Below are positions 33,618 through 42,144 of a stretch of DNA of 64,000 nucleotides, piece after piece. A program made the position numbers and the translations under genes. The stretch is from JBJXHN01 sp046233135 (GTDB taxonomy: Bacteria > Pseudomonadota > Alphaproteobacteria > Rhodospirillales > Rhodospirillaceae): NCBI GenBank assembly GCA_046233135.1, contig JBJXHN010000003.1:248001-312000 (forward strand). The letters run 5' to 3'. Below the pieces are notes generated by a model, which was not told the origin of the DNA, ran no database searches, and saw only the letters and a program-made list of their open reading frames with translations. The stretch's first letter is position 1, and every line of letters begins with the position of its first letter.

Positions 33618-34520
33618 ATGAAAGCATGGCTGGAACGGGCCGGTGGTCCGGCGGCGATTATCGGCTCTGTCCTGTTCATGTCTTTGCAGGATGCGCTCGT
33701 CAAACTGATCAGCGATGGGCTGCCGCTCTGGCAGCTGTATTTTCTACGCGCCTGCATGCTTTTGCCGGTCATGGCGTTTCTCGCCTCACGTCGCGGCAGC
33801 GGGTGGCTGCGCCTTGCATTCAGCAAATGGGTGACGGTGCGATCGACATTGATCGTCACAGCGATTTCCTTCTTCTATGCGCCTCTTCCGCTGCTGGACC
33901 TGCCGACGATTTCTGCCGTTTACTATATGGGTCCGATTTTTATCGTCCTGCTATCGCCCCTGTTGTTGCGCGAACGCGTTACCCCGTTGCAATACCTTGC
34001 CGTGCTGGTCGCCTTCGCCGGGGTTTTGATGGTGCTGAGGCCAGGCAGTGACGCCTTCTCCCTTGCGGCCCTGTTGCCACTGGCCTCTGCAACGGCGTAT
34101 GCCTTTGCCGCCCTGACCGCCCGGAAGCATGCCCGCAACGTCCACCCCGTCCTGCAAGGCCTGTCCTTGAACGTCGTTTTTGCCACTGTCGGTCTGGCAG
34201 GCATGGCCGTCACCGCCTTTCTGGACCAGCCGGACATCTATCCCTTCATGCTTCAGGCCTGGTCGCCCTTGACTGCCCAGCATGTCGCAGCGCTTGTCGC
34301 GCTTGCCGTCCTGTTTTTCGCCACCCAGTTCCTGTTGGTGAAAGCCTATCAGCTGGGGCCGATGGCGACTGTGGCGGGGCTCGACTTTGCCTATCTCGGG
34401 TTTGCCGCCCTCTGGGCGTTCCTGTTCTTCCAAACCATCCCGCAATGGTCCACCATTGCCGGCACGGCCCTGATCGGCGGAGCCGGGATCTGGGGAATGC
34501 TGCTGCGCCGGCGGGGATAG
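33618..34520 (+). CDS. EamA/DMT-family transporter
   Basis: 300 residues, about ten membrane segments in two EamA repeats (first repeat ILVTAISFFYAPLPLLDLPTI region, end GAGIWGMLLRRRG). Typical drug/metabolite exporter length. It diverges from hupSLC with 398 bp between, and has no operon partner; substrate unknown. GC content is slightly lower than in neighbours. GGCGGGG is the likely ribosome site. Confidence 0.82.
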   Translation: MKAWLERAGGPAAIIGSVLFMSLQDALVKLISDGLPLWQLYFLRACMLLPVMAFLASRRGSGWLRLAFSKWVTVRSTLIVTAISFFYAPLPLLDLPTISAVYYMGPIFIVLLSPLLLRERVTPLQYLAVLVAFAGVLMVLRPGSDAFSLAALLPLASATAYAFAALTARKHARNVHPVLQGLSLNVVFATVGLAGMAVTAFLDQPDIYPFMLQAWSPLTAQHVAALVALAVLFFATQFLLVKAYQLGPMATVAGLDFAYLGFAALWAFLFFQTIPQWSTIAGTALIGGAGIWGMLLRRRG

Positions 34521-34640
34521 GCATCTTCCCTGCCGTGCCGCCCGATCGCCGCCCGGCCACACCAAGCTCCCATTGACGCCGCCCCCGCCAGGCCTCATAA
34601 CCAATGGGGAACGATAGGAGAACAGGCCATAGGAGAGCGC

Positions 34641-35648
34641 ATGGGCGGGCTGACCTGCATCGACCTGTTCAGCGGAGCCGGCGGTCTGGGCATCGGGCTG
34701 GAGGAGGCAGGGTTCCGCACCGTCCACGCCTTCGAGATCGACGAGGCCGCCTGCGCCACCTACAGCGCGGCCCTTCCCCATGTGGATATCATCCGGGGCG
34801 ACATCCGCCTGACCGACTTCCGCCGCTATCGCGGGGTCGACCTGATGGCCGGCGGGCCGCCCTGCCAGCCCTTTTCCACCGGCGGCCACCGCCAGGGGCG
34901 GGCCGACGAGCGGGACATGCTGCCCGTCTTCGTGCGCGCCGTGCTGGATGCCCAGCCGCGCGCCTTTCTGCTGGAAAACGTGCCCGGCCTGCTGTCGCCG
35001 ACCCATCTGCCCTATCTGATGGAAACCCTGGCGCCGCTGTACACCCGCTATCGCATCTCCGGCCCGCATCGCCTCAATGCCGCCGATTACGGCGTGCCGC
35101 AAAGCCGGCGGCGGATGTTCATGATCGGTATGCTGGAAGGCCACGTGGAGATGCCCGACGGCGACGAAAGCCGCCGTGTGCCCGCCGGATCCGTGCTCGG
35201 CCCCGCCCCTTTCGGCCGGCCCAACACCTCGATCATCACCTACGCCAAGACCCCGGACCTGCGCCCCAATCCCTATCACGGCCAGCTGTTCAACGGAGGC
35301 GGCCGGCCCATCGATCTGGCCCGGCCGGCACCGACCATTCTTGCCTCTGCCGGGGGCAACAAGACCCACTTTATCGACGTGGGCGGCCACGTGCCCCCCT
35401 ATCACCGCCACCTGCTGGACGGCGGCCGCCCGCGCGATGGCCAGTTGGCCGAGGGACGCCGCCTGACGGTTGAGGAATCCGCCGCCTTGCAGACCTTCCC
35501 CGCCGGCATGGTCTTCAGCGGCAAGCGCAGCGCCCAGTACACCCAGATCGGCAATGCCGTGCCCCCGCGCCTGGCCGCCGTGCTCGGCGGGGCGCTGGCC
35601 GAGGCGCTGAGCCGGGTCTCACGCCTCCGCAAGCCCGCGGTCGCGTAG
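34641..35648 (+). CDS. DNA (cytosine-5) methyltransferase, type II
   Basis: 335 residues with the ordered C5 motifs: I IDLFSGAGGLGIGLEEAGF, IV GGPPCQPFSTGGH with the catalytic Cys, VI ENVPGLL, VIII QSRRRMFMIG and X GNAVPPRLAAVLG. The target-recognition region lies about residues 190-280. It converges on the restriction-endonuclease gene at 35619-36701, sharing 30 bp at the 3' ends, so it protects host DNA from that enzyme. A putative target GAGCTC is discussed in the findings. GGAG-type site precedes ATG 34641. Confidence 0.92.
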   Translation: MGGLTCIDLFSGAGGLGIGLEEAGFRTVHAFEIDEAACATYSAALPHVDIIRGDIRLTDFRRYRGVDLMAGGPPCQPFSTGGHRQGRADERDMLPVFVRAVLDAQPRAFLLENVPGLLSPTHLPYLMETLAPLYTRYRISGPHRLNAADYGVPQSRRRMFMIGMLEGHVEMPDGDESRRVPAGSVLGPAPFGRPNTSIITYAKTPDLRPNPYHGQLFNGGGRPIDLARPAPTILASAGGNKTHFIDVGGHVPPYHRHLLDGGRPRDGQLAEGRRLTVEESAALQTFPAGMVFSGKRSAQYTQIGNAVPPRLAAVLGGALAEALSRVSRLRKPAVA

Positions 35649-36701
35649 CAGGCGGACGTAGGCGTTCACCCGCTCGATATCGGGCTGATAGCGCTCCAGA
35701 TACTCGTGAATGCGCCGCAGCGCCGCCTCCCGCGCCGGGCGGCGCATCAGGGCGGCGATGGTGCGGATCAGCGCTTCGCAGTCGATCACCGTGATGTCCA
35801 CCGCCGGATCCATCAGCGCCGCCGCCCGCGCCAGGACATCATCCCCCACCGCCGCGACGATATGGCTGCGCTGCAAATCCGCCTGTTTCAGGCCATGCCG
35901 CGCCACGCCCAGCTTTTCTTCCCAGTCGTTGGCGGTGACCTCGAAGGCCTCTTCCACCCGGCCGCCGCGCAGGATCTGCACGTCGCCGGCGGTCTTGGAG
36001 CTGAGGTCGGAGGCATTGATCCGCTTGGTCTCCACCCTCAGGGCGTTGGGTCCATCCATGCCGAACTCCTCGATCAGCGCGCCCAGGAAGGCAGCCACGG
36101 CAAACTGCTGATGGGCGCCCCCGGACGGGGTGGCCAGGAAGGTGTTCATCAGCGACGCCACCGCGAAAAACGACAGCCGCGTCCGGTCCAGGCTGGGCAT
36201 GGGCAGCACCGGCCGCGCGGTCAAGGCAACGGCGGCGGTCACCAGATGGAACAGGGCCAGCCGCGCATCCCGCGACGCCCCGGTGGCCCAGACCAGCAGG
36301 TCGTCGAAGAACGGCACATTGCCCCGGCAAAGGTTGTCGGTGTTCTTGCCGATGTTCTGATAGGCGTCCGCCACCGCCTGGATGTGGCTGGCCTTCAGCT
36401 TGTCGCCAAGCGCCTTGGCCACCGAGCGCCCGCCCACCTGCCGGCGGGTCAGGTCGATGGCCTCTTCCGCCACCAGGCCATAGCCGAGCTGGATAATGAT
36501 GGCGTCGCGATAGGCCGGCGACTTCTTGGGCACGTTCAGCGCAATCAGGTCACCTGCCCGGTCGGTCACCTCTGGCGGCAGACCGGCGCCATTGTCCTGC
36601 ACCGCCGCTTCCGCCGCTCCCGGATCGGCCAGATAGCCGTCCAGGGTTTCCTCAATCAGCGCCGCCACCCGCCGGCCGACCGGCGCTTCCTTCTCTGCCA
36701 T
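35619..36701 (-). CDS. Type II restriction endonuclease, SacI-like
   Basis: 360 residues, close to the 358 of R.SacI. Features that recall the SacI family are FFDDLLVWATGASRDARL and VETKRINASDLSSKTAGDVQ, the latter with an E-x-K / D pattern fitting a PD-(D/E)xK nuclease core. Tail-to-tail overlap with a C5 methyltransferase strongly supports a restriction role even if the family name is wrong. ATG 36701 lies 12 bp after the dhaK stop in the same direction, with only a weak ribosome site, so it may be expressed by read-through from the dha operon. Confidence 0.68.
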   Translation of the reverse strand: MAEKEAPVGRRVAALIEETLDGYLADPGAAEAAVQDNGAGLPPEVTDRAGDLIALNVPKKSPAYRDAIIIQLGYGLVAEEAIDLTRRQVGGRSVAKALGDKLKASHIQAVADAYQNIGKNTDNLCRGNVPFFDDLLVWATGASRDARLALFHLVTAAVALTARPVLPMPSLDRTRLSFFAVASLMNTFLATPSGGAHQQFAVAAFLGALIEEFGMDGPNALRVETKRINASDLSSKTAGDVQILRGGRVEEAFEVTANDWEEKLGVARHGLKQADLQRSHIVAAVGDDVLARAAALMDPAVDITVIDCEALIRTIAALMRRPAREAALRRIHEYLERYQPDIERVNAYVRLLRDRGLAEA

Positions 36702-36712
36702 CAAAGCCGACC

Positions 36713-37714
36713 CTAACAGCCCCAGCGCAAGGCCGGGGTATGCACCGGGGCGTCCCACAACGCCTTGGTCTCGTCATCCAGCATGGTCACCGTCACCGAA
36801 CAGCCCGCCATGTCAAGCGAGGTGACGTAATTCCCCACCAGCGAACGCACCACCGTCACCCCCGCCGCTTCCAGCAGCGGCTTGATCCGGCCGTACATCA
36901 GATACAGCTCCATGGCCGGCGTGGCCCCGAAGCCGTTGACCAGCAGGATCGCCTCTCCCCGCGCGCCCTTCCCCGGGATCGCGGCCAGATCGTGAAGGAT
37001 CGCCTGCGCCATCTCCCTTGCAATGGTGTCGGCATCGGCCATCGGCGCCCGGCGGCGGCCCGGCTCGCCGTGGATACCCACACCGATCTCCATTTCGCCA
37101 TCACCGATATCGAAGGTCGGGCGGCCGGCTTCGGGTACCGTGCAACTGGTCAGCGCCACGCCCATGGACCGCGTCGCCCCCACCACCCGGTCCCCCAAGG
37201 CCTTCAGCCCGTCCAGTTCCATGCCCTGCTCGGCGGCGGCGCCCAGGATCTTCTCGACGATCAGCGTCCCCGCCACGCCCCGCCGGCCGGAGGAAAAGGT
37301 GGAATCCTCCACCGCCACATCGTCGTTGACCAGGACCGTGGCGTTGGGGCCGTCGAGCATTTCGGCCGCCATCTCGAAGTTCATCACATCGCCTTCGTAG
37401 TTCTTGACGATGAACAGCACCCCCTTGTCCCCGCCCACCGCTTCGGCCGCCGCCACCATCTGGTCGGGGGTCGGCGAGGTGAACACCTGCCCGGGGCAGG
37501 CCGCATCCAGCATGCCCCGGCCGACAAAGCCCGCGTGCAGCGGCTCGTGCCCGCTGCCGCCGCCGGAGATCAGCGCCACCTTGGCCGGATCCGGGATGGC
37601 GCGGCGCACGAACAGGCCGTCCTCGCCGGCGGTCACCAGATCGCCGTGGGCGGCGGTGAACCCCTCCAGGCTTTGGGTCAGGATGGTCTCGGCACCGTTC
37701 ATGAACTTTTTCAT
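36713..37714 (-). CDS. dhaK: Dihydroxyacetone kinase subunit DhaK
   Basis: 333 residues. His56 in ISGGGSGHEPLH caps the substrate and His215 in GVGIHGEPG binds dihydroxyacetone covalently (His56 and His218 in E. coli). It presents dihydroxyacetone to DhaL-ADP for phosphorylation by PEP through the PTS proteins encoded upstream. Last dha gene; GGAGGAC ribosome site; 52 bp from the HTH gene. Confidence 0.95.
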   Translation of the reverse strand: MKKFMNGAETILTQSLEGFTAAHGDLVTAGEDGLFVRRAIPDPAKVALISGGGSGHEPLHAGFVGRGMLDAACPGQVFTSPTPDQMVAAAEAVGGDKGVLFIVKNYEGDVMNFEMAAEMLDGPNATVLVNDDVAVEDSTFSSGRRGVAGTLIVEKILGAAAEQGMELDGLKALGDRVVGATRSMGVALTSCTVPEAGRPTFDIGDGEMEIGVGIHGEPGRRRAPMADADTIAREMAQAILHDLAAIPGKGARGEAILLVNGFGATPAMELYLMYGRIKPLLEAAGVTVVRSLVGNYVTSLDMAGCSVTVTMLDDETKALWDAPVHTPALRWGC

Positions 37715-37766
37715 GCTGTCCTCCCGTGTCGGGGTCCCTCTGTCCGGGGCCGCTTCGGTGATCACG

Positions 37767-38228
37767 CTATTTCTGGCGCTGCTCGGCGAACAGCCGGGCA
37801 ACGCGCGTCGCCACGTCTTCGATGGCCGCGTCCAGGGCCTTGTTCGCCGCCGGATCGCCCAGGTCGGGCAGGTCGATGGTCAGCCGCCGCACCTTGCCCA
37901 CCGCCTGAAGCTTGTCGAAACGCTGGGGATGGGCACGGCGGTAGGCGTCCATGAAGCGCTCCTTCTCCTGGGCGGAGAAGTGGCAGACCTCCATGATCGG
38001 CGTGATGTGGTCTGCCGGGATCGGCGTGGGATAGGCGGGGTTGGAGATCTGCGAAATGAAACTGCGGTTCTTGCCCATGGCCTCGGCCAGGCGCAGCCGC
38101 GTGCCCGAGGGCCGGCGGTCCAGAACCGCCCGCAGCAGCGCCTTGTATTCGTGCACCGGATCCTGCCAGGCCGCCGCATCGCCCTCGCCCGCCGGCTCCG
38201 CATCCGACCGTTTGTCCGTATCGCTCAC
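37767..38228 (-). CDS. Small HTH protein in dha operon
   Basis: 153 residues. Residues about 30-95 (TRLRLAEAMGKNRSFISQIS, then YPTPIPADHITPIMEVCHFS) look like a Cro/C1-type helix-turn-helix with an extended wing; the C-terminal half is helical and charged. ATGA overlap with the enzyme I gene shows it belongs to the dha operon. I infer a regulator of that operon, but no known Dha regulator (DhaR, DhaS) matches in length or domain layout. Confidence 0.65.
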   Translation of the reverse strand: MSDTDKRSDAEPAGEGDAAAWQDPVHEYKALLRAVLDRRPSGTRLRLAEAMGKNRSFISQISNPAYPTPIPADHITPIMEVCHFSAQEKERFMDAYRRAHPQRFDKLQAVGKVRRLTIDLPDLGDPAANKALDAAIEDVATRVARLFAEQRQK

Positions 38229-39901
38229 GCCCCGTCCTTCTTCGCATAGCGCGCCACCGCAGCCTTGACCCGCGCCAGAGCGGCCGGCGCCACCGACAGA
38301 CGACGCAGCCCCGCCCCCAGCACCAGGGGCAACTGGGCCGGATCGCCGGCCATGTCACCGCAGATGCCGACCGGCCGGCCCGCCCCCGCGCCGTCCCGAG
38401 CAACCCGGGCCAGCACCTCGGCCACGGCCCGCCGGTTGCCGCTCGCCACCGCCTCCAGCCCCGCCACATCCCGCCCGCAGGCAGTGAGGTATTGAACCAG
38501 ATCATTGCTGCCGATGGACAGGAAATCCGCGTCAAAATCGGCGGTCGTCAGGGCACAGGCCGGCACCTCCACCATCATCCCCAACGCCACCGGCCCCGCT
38601 GCCGGCCCCAGATCGGCCCGTTCGGCGTCAAGCAGGGCACGCACCGCCGTCATCTCCGCCGGGCAGGTGACCATCGGCACCATAATCCGCAGCGGCCCGG
38701 CGCCGTCCATCGCGGCAACCCGCAGCATCGCCCGCAGCTGGGTGCGCAGCAACGCCGGATGGCGCAGCGACAGTCGCACCCCACGCACCCCCAGGAAAGG
38801 GTTGCTTTCCGCCGGCCGGGGCAACCAGGGCAAAGGCTTGTCCGCGCCCGCATCCAGGGTCCGCAGGGTTACCGGCCGCCCCGCCGCCCTGGCCACCAGC
38901 CGGGCGTAGGCCGCCACCTGCGCCTCCTCCCCCGGCGGGCTGTCGCTGCCGTCGAACAGAAATTCGGTGCGCACCAGACCGATGCCGTCACAATGCGCCG
39001 GATCCAGTCCCTCCAGATCGTCCGGCCCGGCGACGTTCACCATCACCACAACGGTCTCTCCATCGGCCGTCACGGCCGGGCGCGGCAGGAAGGCCGCCTC
39101 CGCCGCCGCCTTGTCCCGCGCCGCCTCTGCGGCGATAACGAAGGCCGCGCGGGTAGTCTCGACCGGCGCAATCACCAGGGTTCCCGCCGTGCCGTCCAGC
39201 AGGGCCGGCACGCCCGGTTCGGGCGAGGGCTCGGGCCGGGGCAGCCCCACCACCAGCGGCACGCCCCGCGCCCGGGCGAGGATGGCCACGTGACTGTTGG
39301 TGCTGCCGCGGAACAGAGCGATGCCGCCGCCGGTCCAGTCGGTTTCCAGGAAGGTGGAGGGGGACAGATCCTCGGCCAGCACGATATGGCCCGGCGGAAG
39401 GGGTACCGCCGCACCACCATTCAGATGGCCCGCCACCCGGTCGCGCAGGTCGCGCAAATCCGTGGCGCGGGCGCGGAAGTAGCTGTCGGCGTCCTCGGCC
39501 GTGTAGCCGGCGATGATCCCGTCCAGTTCCGCCCGCCAGGCCGCCTCAGCCCCATCGCCGGCGGCAATGCGGGTCCGCACCGGATCGGTCACCGTCTCGT
39601 CCTCCAGCATGGCCATCTGGAAGGCGACGATCCCCTCGGCGGCCTCGTCGCCGACAACGGACTCCAGCAGCGCGGCAAGGTCGCACAGGGCAGCCGCAAA
39701 AGCCTCTTCCAGACGAAGCGCCTCGGCGGCCGGGTCTGTGGAATCCCCGGTCGTTTCCCCCGCGGCACCCCCGGCCCTGCGGCCTGCAAGGTCCCCTTGC
39801 CCGTCCCACCACACCACCGGCGCGGCCACCAGACCGGCGCTGGCCGGGGTGCCGGTCAGGCGGCATTCCGGGACGTCAGGGGGCTGCTGCACCGTCGGCA
39901 T
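38225..39901 (-). CDS. PTS enzyme I (phosphoenolpyruvate-protein phosphotransferase) of dha operon
   Basis: 558 residues. The phosphorylated His204 lies in FRGSTNSHVAILARARGVP. PEP-binding blocks follow: IGLVRTEFLF, LRTLDAGADKPLPW, NPFLGVRGVRLSL, MVEVPACAL, SIGSNDLVQYL and GICGDMAGDP. It takes phosphate from PEP and gives it to the HPr encoded just upstream. It overlaps the HPr gene by 26 bp. In enterobacteria this function is the C-terminal part of DhaM. Confidence 0.92.
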   Translation of the reverse strand: MPTVQQPPDVPECRLTGTPASAGLVAAPVVWWDGQGDLAGRRAGGAAGETTGDSTDPAAEALRLEEAFAAALCDLAALLESVVGDEAAEGIVAFQMAMLEDETVTDPVRTRIAAGDGAEAAWRAELDGIIAGYTAEDADSYFRARATDLRDLRDRVAGHLNGGAAVPLPPGHIVLAEDLSPSTFLETDWTGGGIALFRGSTNSHVAILARARGVPLVVGLPRPEPSPEPGVPALLDGTAGTLVIAPVETTRAAFVIAAEAARDKAAAEAAFLPRPAVTADGETVVVMVNVAGPDDLEGLDPAHCDGIGLVRTEFLFDGSDSPPGEEAQVAAYARLVARAAGRPVTLRTLDAGADKPLPWLPRPAESNPFLGVRGVRLSLRHPALLRTQLRAMLRVAAMDGAGPLRIMVPMVTCPAEMTAVRALLDAERADLGPAAGPVALGMMVEVPACALTTADFDADFLSIGSNDLVQYLTACGRDVAGLEAVASGNRRAVAEVLARVARDGAGAGRPVGICGDMAGDPAQLPLVLGAGLRRLSVAPAALARVKAAVARYAKKDGA

Positions 39902-40187
39902 CGCCAAAATTCCGTTCCACGAGGTCAACCAGGGCCGCCACCGCCTCGTCCGCCCCCGGGCCGGTGGCGTGGAAGCACAGCACCGTATCCTTGGGGATGC
40001 GGGCGGCCATCACCTTGTTGATGCTTTTGGCATCGATCCAGGGGCCATCCTGCGAGGCAGCAAGAAGCACCTGCCCGTCGAAGGTCTTGGCCAGTTTGGT
40101 CAGCTTGACCGATGGCCGGGCATGCAATCCCACGGGGTGGGTCAACAGGACGGAACCGCTGGCGGTTTCCGGGACACTTGCTGTCAT
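39876..40187 (-). CDS. HPr-family phosphocarrier of dha operon
   Basis: 103 residues. His22 in HPVGLHARPS is the phosphorylated residue; KSINKVMAARIPKDT matches the second HPr block. It relays phosphate from enzyme I to the DhaM-like IIA protein. Stand-alone version of the central domain of E. coli DhaM. GAGGGAG ribosome site, nine bases after the preceding gene. Confidence 0.9.
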   Translation of the reverse strand: MTASVPETASGSVLLTHPVGLHARPSVKLTKLAKTFDGQVLLAASQDGPWIDAKSINKVMAARIPKDTVLCFHATGPGADEAVAALVDLVERNFGDADGAAAP

Positions 40188-40196
40188 ATCACTCCC

Positions 40197-40595
40197 TCAA
40201 GCGCGCAAATAGTCTTCGGCGGCCTGACGCACCGCTTCCAGGGACGACCCGCCGGACGCCTCCGCCCCGGCCATCACCGCGCCTTCGACAATCGGGGCGG
40301 CACAGATCACCACCCGGGCGGCCTTGTCTTCCGGCAGCATCTCGATGGCCATTTCACTGTTGCTCTCGGCCCCGCCCAGATCCACCAGCACGGCCACGCC
40401 CTTGTCCGACCACACCGCCTCGATCGCCTCGACGATCTTTTCCACGCTGCTGCCCAGGCCGCCGTCGGGGTCGCCGCCGCACCAGGCCAGCGGCACTTCG
40501 TCGCCGACCATCTGGCGGACCATATCGGCCGTCCCCCGCGCCACATCCGGGCTGTGCGAGACGATCACCAGCCCCACCTTGCCGTCACCACTCAT
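40197..40595 (-). CDS. dhaM: PTS-dependent dihydroxyacetone kinase IIA subunit DhaM
   Basis: 132 residues, mannose-type IIA fold. VGLVIVSHSPDVARG carries the phosphorylated His14; VLVDLGGAESNSEMAIEML and APIVEGAVMAGAEAS are typical DhaM blocks. It passes phosphate to the ADP held by DhaL. Only the IIA domain is present; HPr and enzyme I are separate genes downstream. ATGA overlap with dhaL. Confidence 0.92.
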   Translation of the reverse strand: MSGDGKVGLVIVSHSPDVARGTADMVRQMVGDEVPLAWCGGDPDGGLGSSVEKIVEAIEAVWSDKGVAVLVDLGGAESNSEMAIEMLPEDKAARVVICAAPIVEGAVMAGAEASGGSSLEAVRQAAEDYLRA

Positions 40596-41263
40596 TCGGC
40601 TTTCTCCTCTACCGGTGCCTCAGATGCGCCGTCCAGCAGGTCGCACAGGGCCTCGACCATCAGGGCCGACGACCGGGCGCCGGGGTCCATATGACCGATG
40701 CTGCGCTCGCCCAGAAACGACGCCCGCCCCTTGGTCGCCCGCATCGGCACCGTGGCCTCGGCGGCGGCATCCGCGACGGCGCGCAGGCGGGCGGGATCCC
40801 GCAGGCCGACCTCGGCCAGGGCGTCACGCAACGGCACCAGCACATCGAGCAAGGTTTTCTGCCCCGGCTCGGACTTGCCCCGCTTCTTCACCGCGTCGAT
40901 CGCGGTGGTCAGGGCTGCGGCCAGGGCGGCGGGATCGGAGGTATCCTCCGGCGGGTCCTTGGCCAGGGTCATGAACAGGGTGCCATAAAGGGGACCGGAT
41001 GCCCCGCCGACCTTCATCACCAGCGTGGTGCCGACGGCCTTCAGCACGTCGGCCGGGGCCTTGCCCTCCAGCCCGTCGAGCTTGCCGAGCACTTCGGTAA
41101 AGCCGCGCGCCATATTGCCGCCGTGGTCACCGTCGCCGATGGCACGGTCCAGGTCGGTCAACTCGTCCTTATGGGCGATCACCCGCCGGGAAAGGGCGCG
41201 CAAGGCGGTGACAAGCCCCGGCCCGGAAGGAGAACCGAAGGATGCTGCCGTGTCGTGACCCAT
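40592..41263 (-). CDS. dhaL: Dihydroxyacetone kinase subunit DhaL
   Basis: 223 residues. Nucleotide-site blocks are LTDLDRAIGDGDHGGNMARG (Asp triad for magnesium) and VGGASGPLYGTLFM, with GRASFLGERSIGHMDPGA near the end. It holds ADP/ATP as a permanent cofactor and phosphorylates dihydroxyacetone bound to DhaK. First gene of the operon; GGAGG precedes ATG 41263, and a longer frame lacks conserved residues. Confidence 0.94.
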   Translation of the reverse strand: MGHDTAASFGSPSGPGLVTALRALSRRVIAHKDELTDLDRAIGDGDHGGNMARGFTEVLGKLDGLEGKAPADVLKAVGTTLVMKVGGASGPLYGTLFMTLAKDPPEDTSDPAALAAALTTAIDAVKKRGKSEPGQKTLLDVLVPLRDALAEVGLRDPARLRAVADAAAEATVPMRATKGRASFLGERSIGHMDPGARSSALMVEALCDLLDGASEAPVEEKAE

Positions 41264-41817
41264 GGGCCGCCTCCTTGCAAAGGGGATGATCGGAAGATGG
41301 TGGGCTTGGGAGCCGGAAAGGCGTTGCGCGGCCAGCATAACGACCTTGCCACCCCCGGTCACCGCCGCGTTGAGGCCGAAGGCCTGGGCCGCGTCGAGGC
41401 CGAAGGCTTGGAGAGACGGATGGGGGGCTGGAAAAGGGGGACACGCCCGGCCGGTCTGGGGTGGGAGGAGACCGGAATCATGCGTCCGGCGGCCAGGCGT
41501 GTCCCGAGAGGAGCGGAGGATACGTTGGAGGGGGGTCTCCGCCCCTTTGTACTGTCATACGAGTCCCCATCGGGTTCGGATCATCCCGCGCCCTGAACGC
41601 CGCCATGGGTGGAGGACACGAGACGTTTTAGCTCGCTTAACTTTTCACTAAAAAACCGCGAACGTCAATGGGATTGTGGAGCGGCGGCAAGGCCAGGACA
41701 CCCTGTGAAATCCACGAATGCTTGAAAAAAAATTATTAACACGGTAAAAAAGAAAACCACCTCTTTAAGACACATCACACGAACACATTCTCAACCTCCA
41801 ACGTGGATAAAACTTAA
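41264..41817. other. Gene-free region with composition break
   Basis: No supported gene. A 24-bp unit containing GAGGCCGAAGGC is repeated twice at about 41367-41411. From about 41640 the DNA turns sharply AT-rich (runs of A, TTAACTTTT, AAAAAAAATTATTAAC), marking the left edge of the AT-rich gene at 41818. The dhaL promoter should lie in the left part, but I see no clear consensus. Confidence 0.6.
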
Positions 41818-42132
41818 ATGCGCCTCCATACAAAAGGAACCATTCAACTCATTCTGAACGCCACTTATCCAAAAAAATTAGAAATAAAAATAATTCCAAC
41901 TATAGAATACTCAGAACACTTAGGAGGCCAGGAATTCATAAAATTTATAGAGATACCCAAATCAGCGGAAGAAACACCATCCATAAAACTAATAAAACAT
42001 GCTCAAATATTCTTTGCACCAAAACATTTACACTCAGCCCTATACGCCATCGCTTCAGCAGCGCTGTGCGCTGAAATGGGAATTGAGAGTAATGAGCCAA
42101 ACGAGATAATCTCCGTATCTTTTCCAGCATAG
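41818..42132 (+). CDS. AT-rich small hypothetical protein, 104 aa
   Basis: 104 residues rich in Ile, Lys and Glu, predicted alternating strands in the first half (TIQLILNATYPKKLEIKII) and a helix in HLHSALYAIASAALCAEMG. No signal peptide or recognised motif. The AT-rich composition differs from both the dha operon and the next gene. It ends 12 bp before the sirtuin-like gene on the same strand, so the two may act together. The ribosome site is weak (GTGGAT), so the call is moderate. Confidence 0.5.
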   Translation: MRLHTKGTIQLILNATYPKKLEIKIIPTIEYSEHLGGQEFIKFIEIPKSAEETPSIKLIKHAQIFFAPKHLHSALYAIASAALCAEMGIESNEPNEIISVSFPA

Positions 42133-42144
42133 CAAATTCCGGAC

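Noticed and set aside
41367..41411. Two copies of a 24-bp unit upstream of dhaL
   Set aside because: Only two imperfect copies without dyad symmetry; too little to call an operator or a coding repeat.
41262..41651. Plus-strand frame of 129 codons upstream of the AT-rich gene
   Set aside because: Arg/Gly-rich translation, overlaps the dhaL start region, spans the composition break and lacks a ribosome site.
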